This document shows, in pieces, positions 1 to 6,023 of a stretch of DNA of 6,023 nt. A program made the position numbers and the translations under genes. The number at the start of each line of letters is the position of its first letter. Within the stretch, counting starts at the first letter, position 1. Under the pieces are notes generated by a model that had not been told where the DNA came from, ran no database searches, and was given only the letters and a program-made list of their open reading frames with translations. This DNA is from Candidatus Omnitrophota bacterium. GTDB taxonomy: Bacteria > Omnitrophota > Gorgyraeia > DTHP01. The stretch spans positions 1-6,023 of the forward strand of contig JAMWCG010000062.1 in assembly GCA_023818555.1 (NCBI GenBank), in the 5' to 3' direction.

Positions 1-741
1 TTCTGGGATGACTATCTGAAGTTCCGCAGAGGAAGTTCTCAAGGATTAAGACCGCGCTGGAAATTTCTGGCACAAATTTTTTTAGGTTTGTGGTTGGGGA
101 TAATTTTCTATTTTGATCCGGCAATTGACCATCACTTAGAGTTTCCTTTTCTAAAAGGCTTTTTCCTAAACCTTGGTATTTTTTATCTTATTTTTTCCAT
201 CCTGGTTATTGTCGGTTCATCCAATGCGGTCAACCTTACTGATGGACTGGATGGATTGGCGATAGGTTGTCTTATTACAGTAGGGATAGTTTATACCACC
301 TTGGCTTACATTACCGGGAATTACCGCTGGAGTCACTATCTAATGGTTTCCTATGTGCCCGGTGCCGGTGAGCTCACCGTTTTTATGGCTTGTCTCGTAG
401 GGGCGGGATTGGGTTTTCTCTGGCATAATTGTTATCCCGCGGCAATATTTATGGGAGATACCGGTGCGCTCTCCTTAGGGGGGGTTATGGGAATAGTTGC
501 CCTGATGGTGAAGAAAGAAGTTCTTTTAGTGCTGGTGGGAGGTGTATTTGTCGTGGAAGCAGTTTCGGTTATTCTTCAGGTTATTTCTTTTCGGGGATGG
601 AAAAAAAGGCTCTTCCTTATGGCCCCTTTACATCACCACTTTCAACTTAAGGGCTGGGAAGAGTCAAAGATAATTGTTCGTTTTTGGATCATTGCTGGTA
701 TTTTAGCGCTTTTAAGTTTAACTACTTTAAAGATTCGTTAA
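1..741 (+). CDS. mraY: Phospho-N-acetylmuramoyl-pentapeptide-transferase MraY (5' end cut off by the window)
   Basis: MraY is the integral membrane enzyme that transfers phospho-MurNAc-pentapeptide from UDP to undecaprenyl phosphate, giving lipid I at the inner face of the cytoplasmic membrane. The frame is open from base 1, where it enters at the DDY aspartate motif (codons 3-5), and 246 codons precede the TAA at 739-741. With a usual length near 360 residues, about 110 N-terminal residues lie upstream of the window. Visible family signatures are NAVNLTDGLDG (nt 223-255), FMGDTG with the active-site aspartate (nt 448-465), and the APLHHHF histidine triad (HHH at nt 631-639) followed by KGW and VRFWII. 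Several hydrophobic membrane segments alternate with these loops. The fragment matches E. coli MraY closely to its C-terminal TLKIR end. A TTG at 88 is only an internal codon: similarity continues upstream of it. murD begins 2 nt after the stop. The assignment is secure. Confidence 0.97.
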   Translation, partial: FWDDYLKFRRGSSQGLRPRWKFLAQIFLGLWLGIIFYFDPAIDHHLEFPFLKGFFLNLGIFYLIFSILVIVGSSNAVNLTDGLDGLAIGCLITVGIVYTTLAYITGNYRWSHYLMVSYVPGAGELTVFMACLVGAGLGFLWHNCYPAAIFMGDTGALSLGGVMGIVALMVKKEVLLVLVGGVFVVEAVSVILQVISFRGWKKRLFLMAPLHHHFQLKGWEESKIIVRFWIIAGILALLSLTTLKIR

Positions 742-743
742 AC

Positions 744-2051
744 ATGGATTTAAAAAATAAAAAGGTGTTGGTCTTAGGTCTGGGAAAGAGTGGAGTCGCT
801 TGTTTTGAGGGTTTGAAGTAGTTAGGAGCGGAGATTTGGGTAAGTGAGATAAAAGATGGTCCTTTCTTTAGAGATTTAGCTGCCCGGTTAGAGGGAAAAG
901 GGATAAAAGTAGAGTTAGGTAGACATTCGGAAGAATTTGTGGCTGGAAAAGATTTAATCGTGGTCAGTCCCGGAGTTCCTTCCCATTTATCTTTTCTAAA
1001 GAGAGCAAAAGAGAGAGGAATTCCGGTAATTGGTGAGATAGAATTAGGTTATCTCCTCTCTGCCTCTCCCATTATTGCAGTCACCGGAACAAATGGAAAA
1101 TCTACAGTCACTACTCTTATTGGGAAAGTATTGGAGAAAGCCGGAATCCCCAATATTGTCTGCGGAAATATTGGTAATCCCTTTACTGGAGAATTAGAAA
1201 AATTAAACCGGAGAGTCTACACAGTACTGGAAATCAGTTCTTTCCAGTTGGAAAATATTGTTTCCTTCCGACCGTGGATTGGAGTGGTTTTAAACATCAC
1301 CCCTGACCATCTTGACCGTTACCGTTCTTTCCGAGAATATGTGGAGGCAAAAGAAAGAATTTTTCTCAATCAAAATTCAGAAGATTATTTAGTTCTGAAC
1401 TATGGAGATGAAGTGGTAAGAAAATTTGCCGATAAGGCGAAGTCTAAGATAATATTTTTCAATGAGCCAGGAGAAAAAAAAGACCTCACCGAAAATCAGA
1501 AAGTAGTACTTAAAGTGTGTTCCCTTATGGGAATTTCAGAGGAAACAGCCTTTTCTGTATTTCAAAGTTTTTCCGGACTTCCTCATCGTTGTGAATTCGT
1601 AACGGAAATAGAAGGGGTTAAATTTATTAATGATTCAAAAGCTACCAACATTCACTCTACGCGTTATAGTTTGACTTCTTTTAGAGAAAAGGTTATCCTT
1701 ATCGCCGGAGGGAGAGATAAAGGGCAAGATTTCACGGGTATAAGAGAATGGTTGCGGGATAAGGTAAAATATCTGCTTCTTATCGGTGAGGGAGCAGAGA
1801 AGATAGAAAAAGCGGTAGGAGATTCTCTTCCTCTGGGAAGATTTACCCATCTGGAAGAAGCGGTTGATTATGCCTATTCTATTGCTCAAAAAGGAGATAT
1901 AGTATTACTCTCTCCGATGTGCGCCAGTTTTGATATGTTTGAAGACTACGCGCATCGCGGGTTGGTCTTTAAAGAGAAAGTTTTGGAGTTAAAGAAAAAG
2001 ACAGAAATTCTAAGCGGTCATTTGGTTATCCCTGCGCAAACTGTAACATAG
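744..2051 (+). CDS. murD: UDP-N-acetylmuramoylalanine--D-glutamate ligase MurD, interrupted by an in-frame TAG at codon 26
   Basis: MurD is the cytoplasmic ATP-dependent ligase that adds D-glutamate to UDP-MurNAc-L-Ala. The ATG at 744 opens a typical MurD N-terminus with the Rossmann motif GLGKSG (residues 12-17), but codon 26 is TAG. Homology resumes at once in the same frame (LGAEIWVSE) and runs to TAG 2049-2051, 435 codons including the amber. Motifs present: P-loop GTNGKST (115-121, K119), CGNIG, LEISSFQLE (162-170), TPDHLDRY (186-193, metal-ligand His189), the lysine expected to be carbamylated (K203), GLPHR (278-282), NDSKATN (296-302), GGRDKGQDF, and SPMCASFDMF (390-399). Between the central and C-terminal domains it is about 28 residues shorter than E. 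coli MurD and lacks the GxHN motif. A tail of roughly 18 extra residues follows. The remaining open frame after the amber has no good early start (first GTG at 939, no SD seen) and would lack much of the UDP-binding domain. Identity is secure; whether an intact protein is made is not. Confidence 0.93.
819..821 (+). other. In-frame amber codon inside murD
   Basis: TAG at codon 26 of the murD frame, in the context AAG-TAG-TTA. The frames before (744-818) and after (822-2048) are the same, so no insertion or deletion is needed to explain it. Homologues usually carry Lys, Gln, Glu or Leu around this helix position, each one substitution away from TAG (AAG, CAG, GAG, TTG). I see no obvious read-through signal; a base error, a true nonsense mutation or recoding cannot be told apart from this sequence alone. 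Confidence 0.9.
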
Positions 2052-2094
2052 TCCGAGAGGGTTCTCCTTGTGGAGGAAGCGTGTTAACCGGAAA

Positions 2095-2100
2095 AGAGGG
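2095..2100 (+). promoter_or_regulatory. Candidate Shine-Dalgarno sequence for ftsW (start-deciding, ambiguous)
   Basis: AGAGGG is the only purine-rich SD-like run between murD and ftsW. It stops 2 nt before a TTG (2103) and 20 nt before the ATG (2121), so neither spacing is ideal. TTG would give 367 residues, ATG 361. The frame is closed just upstream by a TAA at 2085-2087. Confidence 0.4.
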
Positions 2101-2120
2101 ATTTGTTTAGAAAAAGCATT

Positions 2121-3206
2121 ATGTACAACATAAGAAGAAGAATATTCTTTATTACTATAATTCTTATTGCTATAGGGATTGTGATGATTTATTCTGCCTC
2201 AGGCGTATTTGCTTATGAACATCTCTTGGATAGTGCTTACTATCTTAAGAAACATCTCTTTTATCTTTTCTTAGGAGTCTCTGTTTTCTCTTTTATCCTG
2301 CAATGGGATTATCATCGTTTGAGGAAGTATAGCAAACCCTTGGTCCTCATTTCTCTCTTACTTTTGATAATGGTGCTCATCCCCGGCATAGGACAATCTA
2401 TGGGAGGAGCAAGGAGATGGTTTAGATTGGGGATGTTTAGTTTTCAACCTTCAGAATTGGCAAAATTTTCTTTTCTTGTGTATGCTGCTGATTTCTTTGT
2501 CCGCAAGAAAAATATGCTAAAAAATAATTTTTTTAGTTTTCTCCCTTTAATGTGCATTACTTTTGTTATGGGAGGGTTAATCTTGCTTCAACCCGATATG
2601 GGGACTGCTTTCCTTTTAGGAATTCTCCTCTTTAGTTTTATGGTTATCTTTGGGGTAGGTTTAAAATATATTCTTACTTTGCTTTTCGTCACCCTACCTC
2701 TACTGGTGGTGATTATTTTTCAAGCTCCCTATCGGAGAAAGAGGATACTTGCTTTTTTAGACCCCTGGGCTGACCCACAGGGTACAGGTTTTCAGATTGT
2801 TCAATCTTTGCTTGCTTTTGGTTCAGGAGGACTGTTGGGGAAAGGACTTGGACAGAGTAGACAAAAACTTTTATATCTTCCTGCTGCCCATACTGACTTT
2901 ATCTTCTCTATCTTAGGAGAGGAATTGGGGCTTTTGGGAACTCTTTCTGTGGTTATTCTCTTTGGTATTCTTTTCTGGGAAATTTTTAAGATACCTTTTA
3001 GAATAACCGATGAATTTGGTCAATGGTTGAGTTTGGGAATTGTTTTTATTTTGGCGATAGAAGTTCTGGTAAATATGGGAGTGACTGTAGGAATTCTGCC
3101 TACTAAAGGATTACCTTTGCCATTCATTAGCTACGGAGGTTCTGCCCTCATTTTTAATTTAGTTTATGTGGGTCTACTTTTGAATATTGCACGAGAGAGG
3201 AAATGA
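2121..3206 (+). CDS. ftsW: SEDS family lipid II glycosyltransferase FtsW
   Basis: FtsW is a polytopic membrane protein that polymerises lipid II into septal glycan strands together with a class B penicillin-binding protein. The ATG at 2121 gives 361 residues with a short basic N-terminus (YNIRRR) before the first membrane segment, as expected for the family; a TTG at 2103 would add six residues. In ATG numbering one sees GARRWF (96-101) with the following FSFQPSELAKF, a QPDMGTA segment, the DPWADPQGTGFQ loop, the PAAHTDF motif with the proposed catalytic aspartate (D259, nt 2895-2897) and EELGLLG after it, and the C-terminal LPLPFISYGGS. About ten hydrophobic segments are visible. RodA is the close paralogue; FtsW is preferred because of the position between murD and murG. 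The TGA stop overlaps the murG start by 4 nt (ATGA), suggesting translational coupling. Confidence 0.95.
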   Translation: MYNIRRRIFFITIILIAIGIVMIYSASGVFAYEHLLDSAYYLKKHLFYLFLGVSVFSFILQWDYHRLRKYSKPLVLISLLLLIMVLIPGIGQSMGGARRWFRLGMFSFQPSELAKFSFLVYAADFFVRKKNMLKNNFFSFLPLMCITFVMGGLILLQPDMGTAFLLGILLFSFMVIFGVGLKYILTLLFVTLPLLVVIIFQAPYRRKRILAFLDPWADPQGTGFQIVQSLLAFGSGGLLGKGLGQSRQKLLYLPAAHTDFIFSILGEELGLLGTLSVVILFGILFWEIFKIPFRITDEFGQWLSLGIVFILAIEVLVNMGVTVGILPTKGLPLPFISYGGSALIFNLVYVGLLLNIARERK

Positions 3207-4321
3207 CAAAAATCTTTATGGTAAGTGGAGGCAGTGGTGGACATCTCTTCCCGGCTTATGCCTTGGCTGAAGAGATGGGGAAGCGCATGGGTTCTCTTAG
3301 AATTATGTTAGCTATCTCGGGCAAGCCTGAGGAAGGTGGCATAATTGAGTATATAAAGGATAAGTTAAAGAATCTTAAAATATATATTGTTCCTGTCCTT
3401 CCACTTAACAAAAAGGGGGGATTCTTTTATTGGTTTATTTTTTTGTCCCATTTCATAATTGGAAGTATCTATTCCTTTCTACTCATCTTGTTTTTACACC
3501 CCTCTATAGTGGTGGGATTTGGCGGATTGCTTTCTCTACCTTTAATTTTCTCTGCCTTTCTTTTGAGAATTCCTACTTTAGTCCATGAACAAAATCTTTA
3601 TCCCGGTAAAGCAAACCGTTTACTCTACTATTTTGCAGAGAAGGTGGCTTTAAGTTTTGAGGAGTCTAAGTTCTATTTTAAAAATAAGAATAAACTGGTG
3701 ATCACCGGGAACCCTCTGCGCCCGGATTTAAAGATTAGAGATAAAAAAGAATCCTTAAAAAAGTTAGGACTCAATCCTTCTTCTTTTACAGTGCTTATCT
3801 TAGGAGGTAGTCAGGGAGCAAGCAGTCTCAATCGTTATTTTACGAGTTTGTGGGAAAATTGGAAGAGGGAAAACGGAGGAATTCAGGTTATCCACATTAC
3901 TGGCTTAAAGGATTGGGATTGGGTATCCCGAAGATATAGAGATATAGATATCCCTGCACGGCTTTTCCCTTTTTGTGAAGAGATGGGGATTGTTTATAGT
4001 GCTGCGGATTTAATAATCAGTCGGGCAGGGGCTTCCACATTGAATGAACTATCTTTCTTTGCCAAGCCTACCATTGTGATACCCTATCCTTATGCAGAAC
4101 AACACCAATTTCATAATGCCTTCTACTATCTCCAGAGAGGAGGAGTTCTCCTCTTGGAGGAGAGAGATTTATTCAAGGAAAATACGCAGGATTTTATTAG
4201 GAATATAATCAGAGACAGGGATAAGCAATCTTTACTGAGTAGAGAAATAAAGAAACTAAACAATCCCTCATCTGCTAAACTGCTGGCTGATTTGGTAGAA
4301 GAGATTTTGAATATTAACTAA
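3203..4321 (+). CDS. murG: UDP-GlcNAc:lipid I N-acetylglucosaminyltransferase MurG
   Basis: MurG is the membrane-associated GT-B glycosyltransferase (family GT28) that adds GlcNAc from UDP-GlcNAc to lipid I, making lipid II on the cytoplasmic face. The 372-residue product is slightly longer than usual (about 355-365). The N-terminal domain has the glycine-rich loop GGSGGHLFPA (9-18), GFGG (105-108) and HEQN (128-131); the C-terminal donor domain has GNPLR (169-173), GGSQGA (201-206), SRAGASTLNE (273-282, with the conserved glutamate E282) and PYPYAEQHQFHNA (294-306), which lines the UDP-GlcNAc pocket. Residues 72-121 contain no Asp, Glu, Lys or Arg; this covers the region that forms the membrane-binding patch in E. 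coli MurG but is unusually apolar here. The start ATG overlaps the ftsW stop, with GAGAGAGG just upstream as SD. Assignment is secure. Confidence 0.96.
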   Translation: MTKIFMVSGGSGGHLFPAYALAEEMGKRMGSLRIMLAISGKPEEGGIIEYIKDKLKNLKIYIVPVLPLNKKGGFFYWFIFLSHFIIGSIYSFLLILFLHPSIVVGFGGLLSLPLIFSAFLLRIPTLVHEQNLYPGKANRLLYYFAEKVALSFEESKFYFKNKNKLVITGNPLRPDLKIRDKKESLKKLGLNPSSFTVLILGGSQGASSLNRYFTSLWENWKRENGGIQVIHITGLKDWDWVSRRYRDIDIPARLFPFCEEMGIVYSAADLIISRAGASTLNELSFFAKPTIVIPYPYAEQHQFHNAFYYLQRGGVLLLEERDLFKENTQDFIRNIIRDRDKQSLLSREIKKLNNPSSAKLLADLVEEILNIN

Positions 4322-4326
4322 AGGGG
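4321..4326 (+). promoter_or_regulatory. Shine-Dalgarno sequence for murC
   Basis: AAGGGG, 4 nt before the ATG at 4331 and overlapping the last base of the murG TAA. It supports the murC start given here and internal translation initiation within the operon. Confidence 0.6.
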
Positions 4327-4330
4327 TTTT

Positions 4331-5698
4331 ATGTTAAATCAATTTAAAAAAATCCACTTTGTAGGGATCGGGGGAATTGGGATGAGCGGGTTGGCAAAAA
4401 TCCTCTTGGCTTTGGGTTATGAAGTGAGTGGTTCAGATAAAAGAGAAAATTTCTGCATTCATAAACTAAGAAAACAAGGAGCCAAGATATTTATTGGACA
4501 CCGAGAGAGTAATATAGAAGATGATACTGATGCCGTAGTTTACTCCTCAGCAATACCTTTTGGCAATCCTGAATTGTTAAAAGCAAAAGAAAAAAAGATT
4601 CCCCTTCTCCACCGGGCAGATATCCTGTCTTTTATTATGCAGTCAAGGATAGGTATTGCGGTAGCAGGTGCTCATGGCAAAACCACAATTGCCGCAATGC
4701 TTGCCCATCTTCTTTCCAAAGCAGACTTCAATCCTACCGTGACCATTGGTGGATGGCTTAATCAATACGAGACAAATGCCTGGTTAGGTAGAGGAAGCTT
4801 TATGGTCGCTGAAGCTGACGAGAGCGACAGTTCATTTATGAAACTCTCCCCTTTCTATTCCATCGTTAATAATATTGATTATGAACATCTTGACCATTAT
4901 AAGGATATCGCGGAAATTGTTTACGCCTACCAATGCTTTATGAAAAAAACGCGAGATATGGGATGTGTGTTCTTTTGTTACGATGATACTAATCTTAGAG
5001 AGATTATTCCTAAGCTCCATCGGCGCTGTGTGAGTTACGGCTTCAATCCTTTATCAGATGTGCACCCCGTGAATATCCTTCTCAAACCAGGGCGGATAGA
5101 ATTTGAATGTATTTATTTTGGGAAAAAGATGGGAGAATTTAGCTTACAGATTCCTGGCAGGCATAATGTTTTAAATGCACAGGCGGCTATCGCGGTAGCC
5201 AGAGAGTTGAATATAGCCTGGGAGAAGATAAAGGATGCACTGTCTACCTACCCTGGTACAGGACGGAGATTTCAGATAAGGAAATTTTCCCCGGTGATGA
5301 TTGTGGACGATTATGCTCATCATCCTAACGAGATAAGAGCAACATTAGAAGCAGCCTCTACTTTCAAAAAGAAACGCATCATCGCTGTATTTCAACCTCA
5401 TCGTTATTCACGAATTTACTATCTCAAGGAAAAATTTGCTGATGCTTTTACACTTGCGGATAAGTTGTTAGTTACCGATATCTATTCAGCAGATGAGAAT
5501 CCCATCCCCGGGATAGATGGTTGTATGCTCTGGAAGGAGATATTGCGAAAAACGGGTAGGGTGAAGGATGTTTTCTTCTTAAAGAGAGAAAAGATAATTC
5601 CCTCTCTATTGGAGATGATTAGAAAAGATGACCTTATTCTTATGTTGGGGGCGGGAGATATTACAACAATTACTGATGAATTAGTAAAGAGGATTTAG
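4331..5698 (+). CDS. murC: UDP-N-acetylmuramate--L-alanine ligase MurC
   Basis: MurC is the cytoplasmic ATP-dependent ligase that joins L-alanine to UDP-MurNAc, the first step of stem-peptide assembly. The 455-residue length is normal for the family. The N-terminal UDP-binding domain begins with GIGGIGMSG (12-20) and includes YSSAIP. The central ATPase domain has the P-loop GAHGKTT (113-119, K117), EADESDSSF (161-169), NIDYEHLDHY (181-190) and the complete GRHN motif (276-279) with NAQAA after it. The C-terminal domain has GTGRRF, DDYAHHP (326-332), FQPHRYSR (354-361) and IYSADENPIPGI. No residue expected from these motifs is missing. The gene starts at an ATG with a good SD 9 nt after murG and ends at TAG; in that frame four more codons lead to a TAA at 5711-5713. 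murB begins 4 nt downstream of the TAG. Confidence 0.97.
   Translation: MLNQFKKIHFVGIGGIGMSGLAKILLALGYEVSGSDKRENFCIHKLRKQGAKIFIGHRESNIEDDTDAVVYSSAIPFGNPELLKAKEKKIPLLHRADILSFIMQSRIGIAVAGAHGKTTIAAMLAHLLSKADFNPTVTIGGWLNQYETNAWLGRGSFMVAEADESDSSFMKLSPFYSIVNNIDYEHLDHYKDIAEIVYAYQCFMKKTRDMGCVFFCYDDTNLREIIPKLHRRCVSYGFNPLSDVHPVNILLKPGRIEFECIYFGKKMGEFSLQIPGRHNVLNAQAAIAVARELNIAWEKIKDALSTYPGTGRRFQIRKFSPVMIVDDYAHHPNEIRATLEAASTFKKKRIIAVFQPHRYSRIYYLKEKFADAFTLADKLLVTDIYSADENPIPGIDGCMLWKEILRKTGRVKDVFFLKREKIIPSLLEMIRKDDLILMLGAGDITTITDELVKRI
5688..5693 (+). promoter_or_regulatory. Shine-Dalgarno sequence for murB
   Basis: AGAGGA lies inside the last codons of murC, 9 nt before the ATG at 5703. It favours this start over the in-frame ATG at 5769. 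Confidence 0.55.
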
Positions 5699-5702
5699 AC
5701 AA

Positions 5703-6023
5703 ATGTTGATTAAGACAGCATTAAATTTGAGTAAAAACATAAGAGATTTGGGTATAGCAGGCAGGATTATGTGGGGGAAAGATTTAAAGGGCTATTCTAC
5801 GCTACGCATCGGTGGAGAGGCAGAAATATTTATTGAACCGTCCTCCTGGGAAGATATAGAAAAAATTATCGTTTTTGCTCACACGAACAGAATACCCTTT
5901 TTTGTCTTAGGCGGGGGGAGCAAAGTTCTTTTTTGCGATGAGTTGTTTAGAGGGATTGTTATCCATATTAATAATCCTTTCTTTAAAAAGATAGAATTAT
6001 GCGAAGAATTTATAAAAGTTGAC
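5703..6023 (+). CDS. murB: UDP-N-acetylenolpyruvoylglucosamine reductase MurB (3' end cut off by the window)
   Basis: MurB is the cytoplasmic FAD enzyme that reduces UDP-GlcNAc-enolpyruvate with NADPH to UDP-MurNAc, supplying the substrate of MurC. Only 107 codons are in the window, roughly the first third of a protein of about 300 residues. They cover the N-terminal FAD-binding part: YSTLRIGGEAE (31-41, usual form NTFRIGG), IEPSSWEDIEKII, PFFVLGGGSKVLF (65-77) and FRGIVIHI (82-89). The glycine-rich loop reads GGGSK where the family normally has GxGSN. The ATG at 5703 has an SD at a good distance; an ATG at 5769 (codon 23) is possible but would leave a very short stretch ahead of the conserved core. 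The substrate-binding and catalytic parts lie beyond the window. Family assignment is firm despite truncation. Confidence 0.92.
   Translation, partial: MLIKTALNLSKNIRDLGIAGRIMWGKDLKGYSTLRIGGEAEIFIEPSSWEDIEKIIVFAHTNRIPFFVLGGGSKVLFCDELFRGIVIHINNPFFKKIELCEEFIKVD

Noticed and set aside
429..650. 73-codon + strand open frame inside mraY
   Set aside because: It overlaps strongly conserved MraY motifs in another frame and has no recognisable protein features; a shadow.
1472..1482. Frameshift at the run of eight A in murD
   Set aside because: The reading frame is the same before and after the run, so no shift is needed; the missing GxHN motif is not recovered by a simple single-base slip that would leave both flanks in frame.
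1635..1889. 84-codon - strand open frame within murD
   Set aside because: Antisense to conserved MurD C-terminal domain, with no SD or recognisable domain.
939..2051. A separate shorter murD starting at GTG 939
   Set aside because: MurD similarity continues upstream of it to the ATG at 744, there is no SD before the GTG, and the product would lack about 65 residues of the UDP-binding domain.
2062..2077. Rho-independent terminator after murD
   Set aside because: The stem is only 6 bp with a wobble and is not followed by a T run; the operon evidently continues.
2024..2080. Possible cobalamin-riboswitch-like strings (GCGCAAACTGTAA, AGTCCGAGAG) across the murD end
   Set aside because: The characteristic GCCACTG box and the rest of the fold are absent, and part lies in coding sequence; taken as chance similarity.
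4832..5020. 62-codon - strand open frame within murC
   Set aside because: Antisense to the conserved MurC central domain; a shadow.

Overview
The window is a stretch of a bacterial dcw (division and cell wall) cluster, read entirely on the + strand: mraY (3' part), murD, ftsW, murG, murC, murB (5' part). The order is the classical one, and gene junctions are tight: 2 nt (mraY/murD), 51-69 nt (murD/ftsW, depending on the ftsW start), a 4-nt ATGA overlap (ftsW/murG), 9 nt (murG/murC) and 4 nt (murC/murB). No promoter, terminator, RNA gene, mobile element, CRISPR array or sizeable repeat was seen, so the six genes look like the interior of one transcription unit that runs past both window edges. 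There is no gene-free stretch over 300 nt.

Together the genes cover the middle of peptidoglycan synthesis. MurB and MurC complete UDP-MurNAc and add the first amino acid. MurD adds D-glutamate. MraY moves the finished MurNAc-pentapeptide onto undecaprenyl phosphate (lipid I). MurG adds GlcNAc (lipid II). FtsW, a SEDS family protein, polymerises lipid II at the division septum. The organism is therefore a walled bacterium. The moderately AT-rich composition and the style of the FtsW and MurG sequences bring uncultured lineages such as Omnitrophota to mind, but this is a weak impression without a search.

The one real anomaly is murD. Its reading frame is continuous in sequence similarity from the ATG at 744 to the stop at 2049-2051, but an in-frame TAG lies at codon 26 (819-821), inside the N-terminal Rossmann domain. 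The frame is the same on both sides, so this is a single nonsense codon and not a frameshift. A base error or strain variant, a recent nonsense mutation, or amber read-through/recoding could each explain it. MurD also has a shortened central domain that lacks the usual GxHN motif of Mur ligases, and a C-terminal tail longer than that of E. coli MurD. Smaller points are a 50-residue stretch of MurG without charged residues and a lysine in place of the conserved asparagine in the MurB FAD-binding loop. I did not find a new system; the rest is an ordinary, well conserved cell-wall operon.
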